Positions 1-8,449 of a stretch of 28,739 bases of DNA are shown here, piece by piece (position 1 is the stretch's first letter; each line of letters opens with the position of its first letter). A program made the translations under genes and the position numbers. This stretch comes from an uncultured Muribaculaceae bacterium. GTDB lineage: Bacteria; Bacteroidota; Bacteroidia; Bacteroidales; Muribaculaceae. The notes under the pieces were generated by a model. The model saw only the letters and a list, made by a program, of their open reading frames with translations, was not told where the DNA came from and searched no databases. The DNA lies in assembly GCA_910578035.1 (NCBI GenBank), contig CAJTOB010000040.1, forward strand, positions 1-28,739, written 5' to 3'.

Positions 1-358
1 GATCCTTGTCCTTAAGCCGCAACTTACGGAACTTACACAGTGAACTGGGATTTATCAGGTCTGTATTCTCAGGGTTCATGCCAAGAAAATACTTGAACGA
101 CATATCGTAACGAGACCTCTCGACAACATCTACGTCTGATATGTCATAGATGGTTTTCAACAGAAGATATTTGAACATCATCACCGGCCTTTCTGCCATG
201 CGACCATTGTCATGGCAATATTTGTCCATGAGTTCCTTTTGAATAAAAGAAAAGTCCACAAGATCCTTGATTCTGCGCAGAAGATTGTCTTGCTGAATAA
301 TCAAATCGTAGAGTTCGCAGTAGGCACTGAACTGAATTATCTGTTGAAGTGGTAACAT
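1..358 (-). CDS. IS1182-like transposase, N-terminal part (cut by window edge)
   Basis: Reading the minus strand from the ATG at 358 gives 119 codons without a stop up to the window edge, so only the N-terminus is seen. The protein begins MLPLQQIIQF and carries DLVDFSFIQKEL, RPVMMFKYLLLK, DVVERSRYDMSFKYFLG and NPSSLCKFRKLR. This is the arrangement of the DUF772-type N-terminal domain of IS1182/IS5-group transposases: conserved arginines, a 'K..LL' helix, a 'YDMSFKYFLG' element and a 'SSLCKFR' element. The catalytic DDE domain would lie beyond the window. An in-frame ATG at 403 would add 15 residues but falls inside a strong hairpin, so 358 is preferred. The stretch is visibly more AT-rich than the flanking metabolic genes, fitting an acquired element. 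Whether the element is intact cannot be judged here. Confidence 0.78.
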   Translation of the reverse strand, partial: MLPLQQIIQFSAYCELYDLIIQQDNLLRRIKDLVDFSFIQKELMDKYCHDNGRMAERPVMMFKYLLLKTIYDISDVDVVERSRYDMSFKYFLGMNPENTDLINPSSLCKFRKLRLKDKD

Positions 359-392
359 ATCGACCTGGTTTATACCTATAAAGGTACAAAAT

Positions 393-434
393 AATCGGCA
401 CATATTCAAGTCCTTTACTTGATATGTGCCGATT
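393..434. repeat. Long hairpin in the transposase leader
   Basis: The arms at 393-411 and 417-434 pair over about 18 bp with one bulged base and a 5-nt loop. The core is AATCGGCACATAT opposite ATATGTGCCGATT. On the minus strand the hairpin is followed by a T-rich stretch (TTATTTTGT), so it could act as a terminator-like block that keeps outside transcription from entering the transposase gene. It could equally be part of the element's terminal structure. The function is inferred; the pairing is directly visible. Confidence 0.7.
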
Positions 435-482
435 AAATCGTTTCAATTTAGACCTATGACTCGGCAAGGAACTTTTTCAGTG

Positions 483-506
483 CCCTCGCCAATGCGGGTC
501 TTTTTT
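483..506 (+). terminator. Weak candidate terminator next to the insertion sequence
   Basis: The bases CCTCGC (484-489) can pair with GCGGGT (494-499) over about five base pairs including a G-T pair, and six T residues follow at 501-506. The stem is short. No plus-strand gene upstream needs it, so it may belong to the insertion sequence end or be chance. Confidence 0.3.
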
Positions 507-517
507 AGTTTAGAGGT

Positions 518-2428
518 TCATTCTGAGATATGCCAGTAGACAGTGTAGCGGCGGCGGTGGAGGTCGTATAGGGGCTCGAGGACAGTACCGTCGGGCGCAG
601 TAAAGCGGAGCGTGCCGGGCGTGCGACTGAGCTCGGGAAGCCCGCTCTTAAGAGTCATTTCGGTTTTCAGTCCGGCGGGAATCTGATAGTCGTACGTATA
701 GTAATCGTTGCGCACAGTCGGGTCGGAGAATGGCGCCGGAGCAGCCATACCCTCGGTACCCATGTCACCGGCGAGTACTACAGGGCCATATAGCACGGCG
801 GCACGGGTCGAGTCATTGCCGGCATATTCCATATGCAGCGACATAGGGAAATCGGCCTCGATGCGGTCGCCGGCACGCCAGCGGCGCTCGATATCAATAT
901 ACGAAGAAGGACCGGTCTTCACTTTCACCGGCTTGCCGTTGACTTTGACAATCGGACGCCCGCTCCACTCAGGATAGCGCAGCGAAATAACGGCCTTGCG
1001 ACCGTCAGCCTCGTCTACCGTCAGCACCGTGCGCGAAGATGTCGGAAAATTCGTATTCTGGGTCAGCTTCATACCGGCTTCGCGCCAGTCGAGCTGCGAA
1101 GGGGCGAAAAGATTCACAAAAAGACGTCCGGGAGCATGATAATAAATACCCTCTGCATATTTTGTATGACTTTCGAAACCGCTCCCGACACAGCACCAGA
1201 ACGAATGTTCGGGCGTGCTGTAGACCTTATACGATCCGCTGAGCAATGGCAGAAAATAGCATACCATGCCGCTCTCAGGGTCCTGCTGGGCAAGTATATG
1301 GTTATATAGCGCGCGCTCGTAGTAATCGGCCACAGAGGGGTCTGTATTCCAGCAGAAGAGATGTCGCGAAAGCTTGAGCATGTTGTAGGTGCAGCATGTC
1401 TCGCCGGTATATCCGTTGATGTTTTTCGACATTTTTGCAGGGTCGAAAAAGTGCTCCTTCTGGCTAAGCGAGCCTGTAGCAAAACAATGCTCGCATGTCA
1501 TCGAATGCCAGAACAATTCGGCAAGGCGGCGCGAGTCGTCATCGCCGCTCAGTTCATAGTTGCGGGCTTCGGCAATAACCTTGGGTATGAATGTATTGGT
1601 ATGCTTTGTTCCGAAATCGGTGTTACCCTCTTTTAGCGGGTCTATCACGTCGTTATGATAGAAGAAGCGGGCAAGGTCGCGGTAGCGCTCGTCGCCGGTA
1701 ACAGCATAAAGATTGTAGAAAGCCTCATTTACACCGCCAAATTCATTGCGCAGCATGAGTCTGCGGGTTTCTTCGGACACGCCGGCAAGTTTGCCATGTG
1801 CCCAATCGCCCATCTTGCGGGCCACTTCGAGAGCCTGCGCGTTGCCCGACAACAGATACTGGTCTATCAGGCCCGACAGAATCTTGTGGAGAGTGTACCA
1901 TGGCGCCCAGACCGATTTTCCGCGCATGTTGCGATTGATAAGTTCTTCGGGGAAAGCACTCAGATAGCCGTTGCCGAGAGCCTCCTGCACCTCAGCGAGA
2001 CCTGAGACAATACTGTCGCCCTTTAGCTTGAATATTTTGGCGCCGGTGGCAGCATACATCAGTCCGTAGGCCGACATGAGGTGTCCGGTAGTATGACCGC
2101 GAAGGTCACAGTCGAGCGACTCCCAGCCGCCGTACTTCGGAATGCTCTCATAGCCGCCCTCAAGACCGGCAAACACACCGGCATTATTGCGAAAACTGTG
2201 TATGAGCCGTCGAGTGTCGATATTTGCCATCCAGGCCGAATCACGCTCAAGATTGTCGCGCAGACGACCCGGCAATAATTTCACATTGGCCAAGGGGAAA
2301 GCCTTTGCTTTTACCTCACTCACTTCTCCTATGACAATTCCGTCTCCGGTACTTCCCGGATATACAGACTGCGCCGGCGCCAACGAAGGCACAAGCGCAG
2401 CCGCAAGAGCAAAAATAATCTTTTTCAT
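518..2428 (-). CDS. Exported GH127-type beta-L-arabinofuranosidase (DUF1680)
   Basis: This 636-residue protein has a type I signal peptide (MKKIIFALAAALVPSLAPAQ, likely cut after residue 19). The rest is an (alpha/alpha)6-barrel DUF1680 domain with a C-terminal beta region. Known GH127 chemistry uses a zinc-bound cysteine nucleophile. The matching residues are visible: E325 in KEHFF (candidate acid/base), E343 and C345 in GETC, and the C412-C413 pair in FWCCVGSG. An extra cysteine, C346, follows the usual ETC motif. The family removes terminal beta-L-arabinofuranose from plant glycans; the exact linkage cannot be read from sequence. The start lies 32 nt after the uvrA stop on the same strand, so cotranscription with uvrA is possible. 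No SusC/SusD genes are adjacent. It is related to, but shorter than, the enzyme at 25141-27492. Confidence 0.88.
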   Translation of the reverse strand: MKKIIFALAAALVPSLAPAQSVYPGSTGDGIVIGEVSEVKAKAFPLANVKLLPGRLRDNLERDSAWMANIDTRRLIHSFRNNAGVFAGLEGGYESIPKYGGWESLDCDLRGHTTGHLMSAYGLMYAATGAKIFKLKGDSIVSGLAEVQEALGNGYLSAFPEELINRNMRGKSVWAPWYTLHKILSGLIDQYLLSGNAQALEVARKMGDWAHGKLAGVSEETRRLMLRNEFGGVNEAFYNLYAVTGDERYRDLARFFYHNDVIDPLKEGNTDFGTKHTNTFIPKVIAEARNYELSGDDDSRRLAELFWHSMTCEHCFATGSLSQKEHFFDPAKMSKNINGYTGETCCTYNMLKLSRHLFCWNTDPSVADYYERALYNHILAQQDPESGMVCYFLPLLSGSYKVYSTPEHSFWCCVGSGFESHTKYAEGIYYHAPGRLFVNLFAPSQLDWREAGMKLTQNTNFPTSSRTVLTVDEADGRKAVISLRYPEWSGRPIVKVNGKPVKVKTGPSSYIDIERRWRAGDRIEADFPMSLHMEYAGNDSTRAAVLYGPVVLAGDMGTEGMAAPAPFSDPTVRNDYYTYDYQIPAGLKTEMTLKSGLPELSRTPGTLRFTAPDGTVLEPLYDLHRRRYTVYWHISE

Positions 2429-2460
2429 GCCCTATAATACGCCATTACAAGGCATTTCGC

Positions 2461-5226
2461 TCAACTATGCGGAGATAATTTTTCGCGGAGGTATTGGCCG
2501 GTGATGCTTGCCGGATTGGCTGAAATTTCTTCGGGAGTGCCGGTGGCGACAACGTTGCCGCCGTTTTCGCCGCCTTCGGGGCCCATATCGATTATATGGT
2601 CGGCGCATTTTATCACATCGAGGTTGTGCTCTACCACAATGATGGTATGGCCCATGGATATGAGGCGGTCAAAGGCCTTCAGGAGCAGGCGTATGTCGTG
2701 GAAGTGCAGGCCTGTGGTAGGCTCGTCGAAGATGAACACTGTCGGCCCGGCGTGGTCCTGGCTCAGGAAATAGGCGAGCTTGACGCGCTGATTTTCGCCG
2801 CCGGACAGCGTGCTGCTCGACTGACCGAGCTTGATATAACCAAGTCCGACTTCCTGCAGAGGCAGGAGGCGACGCACCACACGCGGCTCAGCCGCGAAAA
2901 ATTCGATGGCCTCGTCGACGGTCATGTCGAGGATATCGGCGATATTCCGGTCCTTGTATTTCACCTCGAGCACTTCGGGCTTGAAGCGCTTGCCGTGGCA
3001 CTGCTCGCACTCGATGGTCACGTCGGCCAGGAACTGCATCTCTATGGTTATGAATCCCTCGCCCTTGCAAGCCTCGCAACGGCCGCCCTCGGTGTTAAAC
3101 GAGAACGACGCCGGCGTGAGGTCGAGCTGCTTTGCGGCCTGCTGCGAGGCCATGAGCTGGCGTATTTCATCATAGGCCTTGAGGTATGTGGCCGGATTGG
3201 AGCGTGTCGAGCGCCCAATGGGATTCTGGTCTACGAACGTAATGTCGGAAATACGTCTGATATCGCCTTCGAGACGTCTGAAACGCCCCGGCGCATCACC
3301 CTCCTCGAGCACGGCACGCGAGACGGCGCGGAAGAAAATATCGCGCACAAGTGTCGATTTTCCAGAGCCACTGACACCCGTTACTGCTGTCATGACGCCA
3401 AGGGGGAACTGCACATCTACGTTTTTGAGATTATGCTCAGTGGCGCCGACAACCTTTATACTGTCGCGCCACTTACGACGCGCGCCGGGCACAGGTATGC
3501 CCATGCGGCCGCTCAGATACTGCATGGTGTAGCTCTTCTCAACCTTCTCGAGGTCGGCCGGTGTGCCCTGGAATACAATTTCGCCACCAAGACGGCCGGC
3601 GGCCGGACCGACGTCTATTATACGGTCGGCGGCTCGCATTATATCCTCGTCGTGCTCTACAACCACAACAGTATTGCCAAGACGCTGCAGACGGCGAAGC
3701 ACGCCGATGAGCCGCTCGGTGTCGCGCGAATGAAGGCCAATCGACGGTTCGTCAAGAATATAAAGAGAGCCTACAAGGCTGCTGCCGAGTGAGGTCGCAA
3801 GGTTTATGCGTTGGCTTTCGCCGCCCGAAAGACTGTTACTGAGACGGTCGAGGGTGAGATAACCCAGACCGACCTCACAAAGGAAACCGAGGCGCTTGTT
3901 GATTTCCACAAGCAGACGCTCCGCTATTTTCGCATCGCGCTCGTTGAGTTCGAGATTGGCGAACCACTGTCTGAGGCGCTCTACAGGCATACGCACAAGG
4001 TCGGCGATTGTAGCGCCGCCAACACGCACATACGAGGCCTCGGGGCGAAGACGCGAGCCACCGCATGCATGGCAAGTCGTTTTGCCGCGGTAGCGGGCAA
4101 GAATCATGCGGTATTCGATTGCCTGGCGCTGCGTGCCGACCCAGTCAAAATAGTCCATAATGCCGCGTACAGAGCTTCCGTTGCCGCGCCAGAGCAGTTT
4201 CTTCTCCTCGGCGCTGAGCTGCCAGTATGGCTTGTGGACAGGAAAACCGGCGCCGCTGACAGCATGTATAAATTCATTTTTCCAGAGTTTCGACTTCGGC
4301 CCGCGCCATGGGGCAACCACATCTTCGAACACAGACAAAGATTCATCGGGAATGACAAGTTCCTCGCTGATGTCGAGTGTCTTGCCGAAGCCTTCGCACA
4401 CCGGACACGCCCCCATCGGATTGTTGAAGTTAAACATCTGGTCGGACGGCTCGGGAAATGTCATACCATCGGCCTCGAAGAGTATTGAGAACTCATTGGT
4501 TTCGACACCGTCGGGAGTCCACACCAGTAGTTTGCAACGACCGTGACCTTCGAAAAACGCGGTTTCGACCGATTCTGCGAAACGAGAAAGTTCATCGCCT
4601 TCCCGCCTCAGCGCGAGGCGGTCTATCAGAAGGTCGGGCACACGGTCGCCCTTGTAGTCTGCGATATCAACAAACTCAGCCTCGCCCGTGACAACACGTG
4701 TAAAACCCTCTTTTACATATATTTCAAGCTGCTGGCCGAGACTACGGCCTTCCGGCAGTGCAATAGGAGCGACAATAGCCGCACGGCTGCCCTCCGGGTA
4801 TTGTGCTGCCGCAGCAATGACATCTTCAACCGTGTGCTTTTTCACCTCGGTGCCGGACACAGGCGAATACGTATGCCCGACACGTCCGAAAAGCATGCGG
4901 AGATAGTCGTAGATTTCGGTCGATGTGCCGACCGTGGAGCGCGGATTGCGGGTATTTACTTTCTGCTCTATTGCGATTGCAGGCGGCAGACCCTTTATAA
5001 AATCGCATTCCGGCTTATTAAGGCGCCCGAGAAACTGGCGTGCATATGCCGAAAGGCTCTCGACATATCGACGACGTCCTTCGGCATACAGAGTATCGAA
5101 AGCGAGCGACGATTTACCCGAGCCGGAAAGGCCGGTAATCACCACAAGCTGATTGCGAGGTATCTCTACGTCTACATTCTTGAGGTTGTTGACACGAGCC
5201 CCTTTTACTGTTATATTGGAAACCAT
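2461..5226 (-). CDS. uvrA: Excinuclease ABC subunit A (UvrA)
   Basis: This 921-residue protein is the damage-recognition ATPase of nucleotide excision repair; as a dimer it loads UvrB at lesions. Two ABC modules are visible. The first has Walker A GLSGSGKSS (32-40), signature LSGGE (466-470) and LDEPS (491-495). The second has Walker A GVSGSGKST (617-625), signature LSGGE (807-811) and FDEPTTGL (833-840). The C-terminal zinc module is complete (C717, C720, C740, C743). In the first zinc module only one pair (C274, C277) is present: the CxxC that precedes it in E. coli UvrA is replaced by a cysteine-free stretch around 244-265. A further CHAC lies at 385-388. The length is usual for the family. 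The start is the ATG at 5226, giving MVSNITVKGARVNNLKN, the normal UvrA N-terminus. Confidence 0.97.
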   Translation of the reverse strand: MVSNITVKGARVNNLKNVDVEIPRNQLVVITGLSGSGKSSLAFDTLYAEGRRRYVESLSAYARQFLGRLNKPECDFIKGLPPAIAIEQKVNTRNPRSTVGTSTEIYDYLRMLFGRVGHTYSPVSGTEVKKHTVEDVIAAAAQYPEGSRAAIVAPIALPEGRSLGQQLEIYVKEGFTRVVTGEAEFVDIADYKGDRVPDLLIDRLALRREGDELSRFAESVETAFFEGHGRCKLLVWTPDGVETNEFSILFEADGMTFPEPSDQMFNFNNPMGACPVCEGFGKTLDISEELVIPDESLSVFEDVVAPWRGPKSKLWKNEFIHAVSGAGFPVHKPYWQLSAEEKKLLWRGNGSSVRGIMDYFDWVGTQRQAIEYRMILARYRGKTTCHACGGSRLRPEASYVRVGGATIADLVRMPVERLRQWFANLELNERDAKIAERLLVEINKRLGFLCEVGLGYLTLDRLSNSLSGGESQRINLATSLGSSLVGSLYILDEPSIGLHSRDTERLIGVLRRLQRLGNTVVVVEHDEDIMRAADRIIDVGPAAGRLGGEIVFQGTPADLEKVEKSYTMQYLSGRMGIPVPGARRKWRDSIKVVGATEHNLKNVDVQFPLGVMTAVTGVSGSGKSTLVRDIFFRAVSRAVLEEGDAPGRFRRLEGDIRRISDITFVDQNPIGRSTRSNPATYLKAYDEIRQLMASQQAAKQLDLTPASFSFNTEGGRCEACKGEGFITIEMQFLADVTIECEQCHGKRFKPEVLEVKYKDRNIADILDMTVDEAIEFFAAEPRVVRRLLPLQEVGLGYIKLGQSSSTLSGGENQRVKLAYFLSQDHAGPTVFIFDEPTTGLHFHDIRLLLKAFDRLISMGHTIIVVEHNLDVIKCADHIIDMGPEGGENGGNVVATGTPEEISANPASITGQYLREKLSPHS

Positions 5227-5230
5227 CTTT

Positions 5231-5333
5231 TTAGTTAGTAGTGAGAAGTGAGGAGTTAGGAGTTATAGTTTGGAGTTCGGTGTTAGCAGTTGATACTGCA
5301 ACTACTAACTTCTAACTCCTAACTTGTAACTAA
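5231..5333. repeat. Nested inverted repeat between cinA and uvrA
   Basis: Nearly the whole cinA-uvrA gap is made of nested palindromes built on variants of AACTCCTAACT. TTAGTTA (5231-5237) pairs with TAACTAA (5327-5333). AGTTAGGAGTTA (5254-5265) pairs with TAACTCCTAACT (5313-5324). GTTAGCAGTTG (5282-5292) pairs with CAACTACTAAC (5299-5309) with one mismatch. The RNA from either strand could fold into one long imperfect hairpin. It may act as a processing or attenuation site between cinA and uvrA, or be a dispersed intergenic repeat. Confidence 0.8.
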
Positions 5334-5334
5334 T

Positions 5335-6822
5335 TTACGGATTGTAAAGGTCTTTATTGTAGAAATCCATAATCTGACGAGCCTGTTCGAGGGCGGTGGC
5401 AGCTTCAGAGGCGGGTTCAAGAGCGGCGGCTTCGGCATAGAAACTCATTGCACTGCTCTTCTGCCCCCGCTTCCAGGCAATGCGGCCTTTCATGTAGAGA
5501 GCCCATGCCCGGTCGGGCGTGCCGGCAAGAGCATCGAGAGCGGAGTCGGCCTCATCAAGCCGGTTATCGTCGAACATTGCCATTATATTCTCACGCGATG
5601 AAGCCCCTGCTTCAATAAGAGCCACAAGATCGGTAAGTACGGTAGCCGAAGCCCGGTCTATGACCGCACGGCGGTCGCCCATGAGTGTAAGAAGTCGTGT
5701 CTTCACACCTTGAGGGCCCGCGATTGCCGTCCAGACTGTACCGACGGGCTTCTCCAGCGAGCCTCCGCCGGGGCCGGCAATGCCGCTGGTTGCCACGGCA
5801 TAGTCGGCGCCGATATCCGAGCGGACGCCTGCCGCCATTTCGCGTACAGTCTCTTCGCTAACAGCGCCGTGAGCGGCGAGCGTTTCGGGCAATACGCCGA
5901 GGACGTTCATCTTCACCTCGTTCGAATATGATATGATGCCGCCTGCGAAAACATCGGAAGCACCGGGCACAGATGTGATGAGGGCTGCGATGTTGCCGCC
6001 GGTACAACTCTCGGCGCTTGCCATGGTGAGGCCTCGGCGACGCAGGCAAGCGATGGCAAGCTCTGCTGGTGTCATTTTTCCCCGCCCTGCAAGATTGTCA
6101 CCGACAGATGCCACAAGCTTTTCAGCCTGGGCACCAAATGTATCGGGTGCTCCCTCGAGCCGAAGCACTATTTCGCCCGGCGAAGGCAAATATGCCAGTT
6201 TGTAGCCATCTGGCAACTCATCTTCAAATGTAGCGAGGCGCTGGGCGAGAGCTGATTCCGATATTCCGGTCACGGTAAATTCGCGTCGGACGGTATCAGG
6301 TTTCGTATGGAAGTGAGCCTGAATCTCATCGGCTACAGCAGGGAGCATCGTACGCGTCTCGGCCGGAACACCCGGCATTGCCACAAGCACCTTGCCTTCT
6401 TTTTCAAACCACATGATAGGCGCAGTGCCGACGCGGTTCTGAATCACACGACAACTTGTCGGCACCATGGCCTGAAGGCGCGTGAGCTCATTGAGCTTTA
6501 TTCCGCGACGCTCGAAAATCGTTTCTATATTTTCGGCAACCGAGGGGTCGTGTTTTAGCTCGCCTCCGAAACAGCCCATGAGCACGTTTTTCGTCACATC
6601 GTCGCGGGTCGGTCCGAGGCCGCCTGTCGTGATTGTGAGATCACTTTCGGCCATGGCCGCCTCTACTGCGGCGGAAATAGCCCCGGCGGTATCGCCGACC
6701 GTCCTCACCGACTCTATGTGCCAGCCTTGTTCGGCTAAAGTACGGGCAATAAGCCCCGAATTTATATCTGTGACGCGACCGAGCAATATCTCGTCGCCTA
6801 TAATGACTATCGACAATTTCAT
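5335..6822 (-). CDS. cinA: CinA-like protein with an extra C-terminal TPR-like domain
   Basis: The ATG at 6822 (MKLSIVIIGDEILLG) is chosen; an upstream in-frame TTG at 6849 would add nine residues before this conserved N-terminus. The product is 495 residues, where CinA/PncC proteins usually have about 410-420. Residues 1-170 form the MoaB/MogA-like CinA domain (GGLGPTRDD at 67-75, MPGVP at 149-153). Residues about 250-405 form the nicotinamide-nucleotide amidase (PncC) domain (ESCTGG at 271-276, SGIAGPGGG at 346-354, KPVGTVW). PncC activity returns NMN, for example from DNA ligase, to nicotinate mononucleotide. Residues 410-495 are extra: helical, TPR-like (DEADSALDAL, ALYMKGRIAWKRG, AMSFYAEAAALEP) and ending DFYNKDLYNP. 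I recall that ending from small stand-alone TPR proteins in Bacteroidales, so this looks like a fusion. Confidence 0.92.
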   Translation of the reverse strand: MKLSIVIIGDEILLGRVTDINSGLIARTLAEQGWHIESVRTVGDTAGAISAAVEAAMAESDLTITTGGLGPTRDDVTKNVLMGCFGGELKHDPSVAENIETIFERRGIKLNELTRLQAMVPTSCRVIQNRVGTAPIMWFEKEGKVLVAMPGVPAETRTMLPAVADEIQAHFHTKPDTVRREFTVTGISESALAQRLATFEDELPDGYKLAYLPSPGEIVLRLEGAPDTFGAQAEKLVASVGDNLAGRGKMTPAELAIACLRRRGLTMASAESCTGGNIAALITSVPGASDVFAGGIISYSNEVKMNVLGVLPETLAAHGAVSEETVREMAAGVRSDIGADYAVATSGIAGPGGGSLEKPVGTVWTAIAGPQGVKTRLLTLMGDRRAVIDRASATVLTDLVALIEAGASSRENIMAMFDDNRLDEADSALDALAGTPDRAWALYMKGRIAWKRGQKSSAMSFYAEAAALEPASEAATALEQARQIMDFYNKDLYNP

Positions 6823-6826
6823 AATA

Positions 6827-6834
6827 CAAAAATA
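6827..6834 (-). promoter_or_regulatory. Candidate cinA -7 box
   Basis: The minus strand reads TATTTTTG, matching TAnnTTTG, and ends only four bases before the cinA ATG. A clear TTG at the expected distance upstream is not seen. If real, the transcript would be essentially leaderless. Confidence 0.45.
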
Positions 6835-6877
6835 CTCAAATTTCCTCAAATCCCGAAGTCGGCAAGAGCTTTGTGCA

Positions 6878-6908
6878 TTGCTTTTCTGAGCTTTTTATCG
6901 TAATTTTG
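6878..6908 (+). promoter_or_regulatory. Consensus Bacteroidetes promoter of the Wzi-LegB-NeuB operon
   Basis: TTG at 6878-6880, a 20-nt spacer and TAATTTTG at 6901-6908 match the Bacteroidetes housekeeping sigma consensus. The ATG of the first gene starts at 6914, only five bases after the -7 box, so the mRNA is predicted to be leaderless or nearly so. Confidence 0.75.
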
Positions 6909-6913
6909 CAGAT

Positions 6914-8449
6914 ATGAAGACAGGACGGTTATTCTTTTGTTTTGCATTGCTGTCAGCAGCTTTGACAGCGTCGGCCGACAGCATAGCGTCGCTCGACTAC
7001 CGGGCCTCGGTCATTGCCAATGCCTCTACCGGCGACTTCGCGCCATATATGCTTGGCTCATGGAACTATGGCAAAGTCACCGAAAAATCCGGTATCTGGA
7101 ACAACGGATATATCGGCAAGCGGCTCGACCGCAGCAGCCGTTTCAGCTGGAGCGCCGGCTTCGAATATATGCTTGGCTACGGCTCGGCGGCAGACTACGA
7201 CGACTATCGCAAAATGACCGACGGAAAACCGTCGAAACGCGCCGTCAGGCAGGCTCCCGCACGCATACAGCAACTCTTCGGCGAACTGAAATATCGCGGA
7301 GTATATCTGCTCGCCGGCATGAAAGAGCGCCACTCGCAGATTGTAGACGACAGACTATCGTCCGGCGACCTCGTAAGGAGCAACAATGCAAGGCCTATCC
7401 CCGGCGTAGCCGCAGGATTCATAGACTTTCAGGATATACCTTTCACCAATGGCTGGCTGCAGATTGACGGCGAAATCATGTATGGCCGTTTCTGCGATAC
7501 CCGATTCGAGGAGAATCGCTTCAATTACTACAGCGGATTTCTCGACGGCGACCTCATGTACACCTATAAACGATGCTATTTCCGCACGAAACCGTCGCAA
7601 CCTCTGAGCGTGACTGTCGGCATGCAGACAGCGGCCGAATTCGGCGGATATACCCATCTCTACCGCGGAGGTGTGCTTGTAGAGGCTATGGACCGCGGCT
7701 TCCATTTCCGCGATTTATTCGATATGTTTCTGCCTTTAGAGGGCAACGGCGAAGATTACTACAAGGGCAATTCCCTCGGCTCCTGGGATTTCAAGGCCCG
7801 CTATGCTCTCTCCGGCGGCTCGAAAATAAGCGCGTATTTCCAATGGCCCTTCGAAGACGGCTCCGGCATAGGGCGGCAGAACGGCTGGGATGGCCTCTGG
7901 GGCCTGCAATATGATTTCGCACCGGGCTCGCCGGTGAGTTCGCTTGTATTCGAATACCTCGACTTCACCAATCAGAGCGGGCCTATCCACTGGGCTACAA
8001 GCGACAACCCCGGAACAGACCTTAAGCACGAAATAACCGGCGGCGACAACTACTACAACAATAATTACTACGGCGCCTATGCCAACTACGGCATGTCGAT
8101 AGGCACGCCATTCCTGATGTCGCCCCTATATAATCTCAACGGCTTTCTCGAGTATATGCACAACCGCGCCCGCGGCTTCCACGCGGCTGTCGCCGGCTCA
8201 TTCGGTCGCCTTGGCTACCGCGCCATGGTAAGCTATCAGAAAGCCGGCGGAATGGGCCGCATTCCTGCTCCTAAGAAACTGCACGACACATCGGCTATGC
8301 TCGAAGCAGTATGGAATCCCGCACCTCGCATTCCGGGCCTGCAGCTCAAAGCCGCCGCAGCTTTCGATGCCGGAAATCTACGCGGCAACAACTTCGGCGC
8401 CCTCTTGTCGGTTTCATATTCGGGCTCATTTAAATTCAGAAAGAAATGA
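6914..8449 (+). CDS. Outer-membrane beta-barrel protein, Wzi (capsule assembly)-like
   Basis: This 511-residue protein has a type I signal peptide (MKTGRLFFCFALLSAALTASA, cut near residue 21). The rest consists of alternating aromatic/polar strands, many Tyr/Gly/Trp-rich segments, and a C-terminal strand ending SYSGSFKFRKK, as in outer-membrane barrels. Overall pattern, length and segments such as LYNLNGFLEYMHNRARGFHA resemble Bacteroidetes proteins assigned to the capsule-assembly Wzi family. Wzi of enterobacteria is an 18-strand barrel lectin that holds capsule at the cell surface; that this protein does the same is inferred. It is the first gene of a five-gene overlapping operon, and its stop overlaps the next start by 4 nt (ATGA). 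The company of nonulosonate genes fits a role in surface glycan display. It could instead be a different barrel family. Confidence 0.65.
   Translation: MKTGRLFFCFALLSAALTASADSIASLDYRASVIANASTGDFAPYMLGSWNYGKVTEKSGIWNNGYIGKRLDRSSRFSWSAGFEYMLGYGSAADYDDYRKMTDGKPSKRAVRQAPARIQQLFGELKYRGVYLLAGMKERHSQIVDDRLSSGDLVRSNNARPIPGVAAGFIDFQDIPFTNGWLQIDGEIMYGRFCDTRFEENRFNYYSGFLDGDLMYTYKRCYFRTKPSQPLSVTVGMQTAAEFGGYTHLYRGGVLVEAMDRGFHFRDLFDMFLPLEGNGEDYYKGNSLGSWDFKARYALSGGSKISAYFQWPFEDGSGIGRQNGWDGLWGLQYDFAPGSPVSSLVFEYLDFTNQSGPIHWATSDNPGTDLKHEITGGDNYYNNNYYGAYANYGMSIGTPFLMSPLYNLNGFLEYMHNRARGFHAAVAGSFGRLGYRAMVSYQKAGGMGRIPAPKKLHDTSAMLEAVWNPAPRIPGLQLKAAAAFDAGNLRGNNFGALLSVSYSGSFKFRKK

Noticed and set aside
210..467. Minus-strand 85-codon ORF at the left end
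   Set aside because: It overlaps the transposase reading frame, crosses the hairpin and has no recognisable composition; the frame ending at the window edge has clear transposase features instead.
2596..3792. Plus-strand 398-codon ORF opposite uvrA
   Set aside because: It is antisense to well-conserved UvrA domains; long antisense frames are common in GC-rich coding DNA. It has no domain features.
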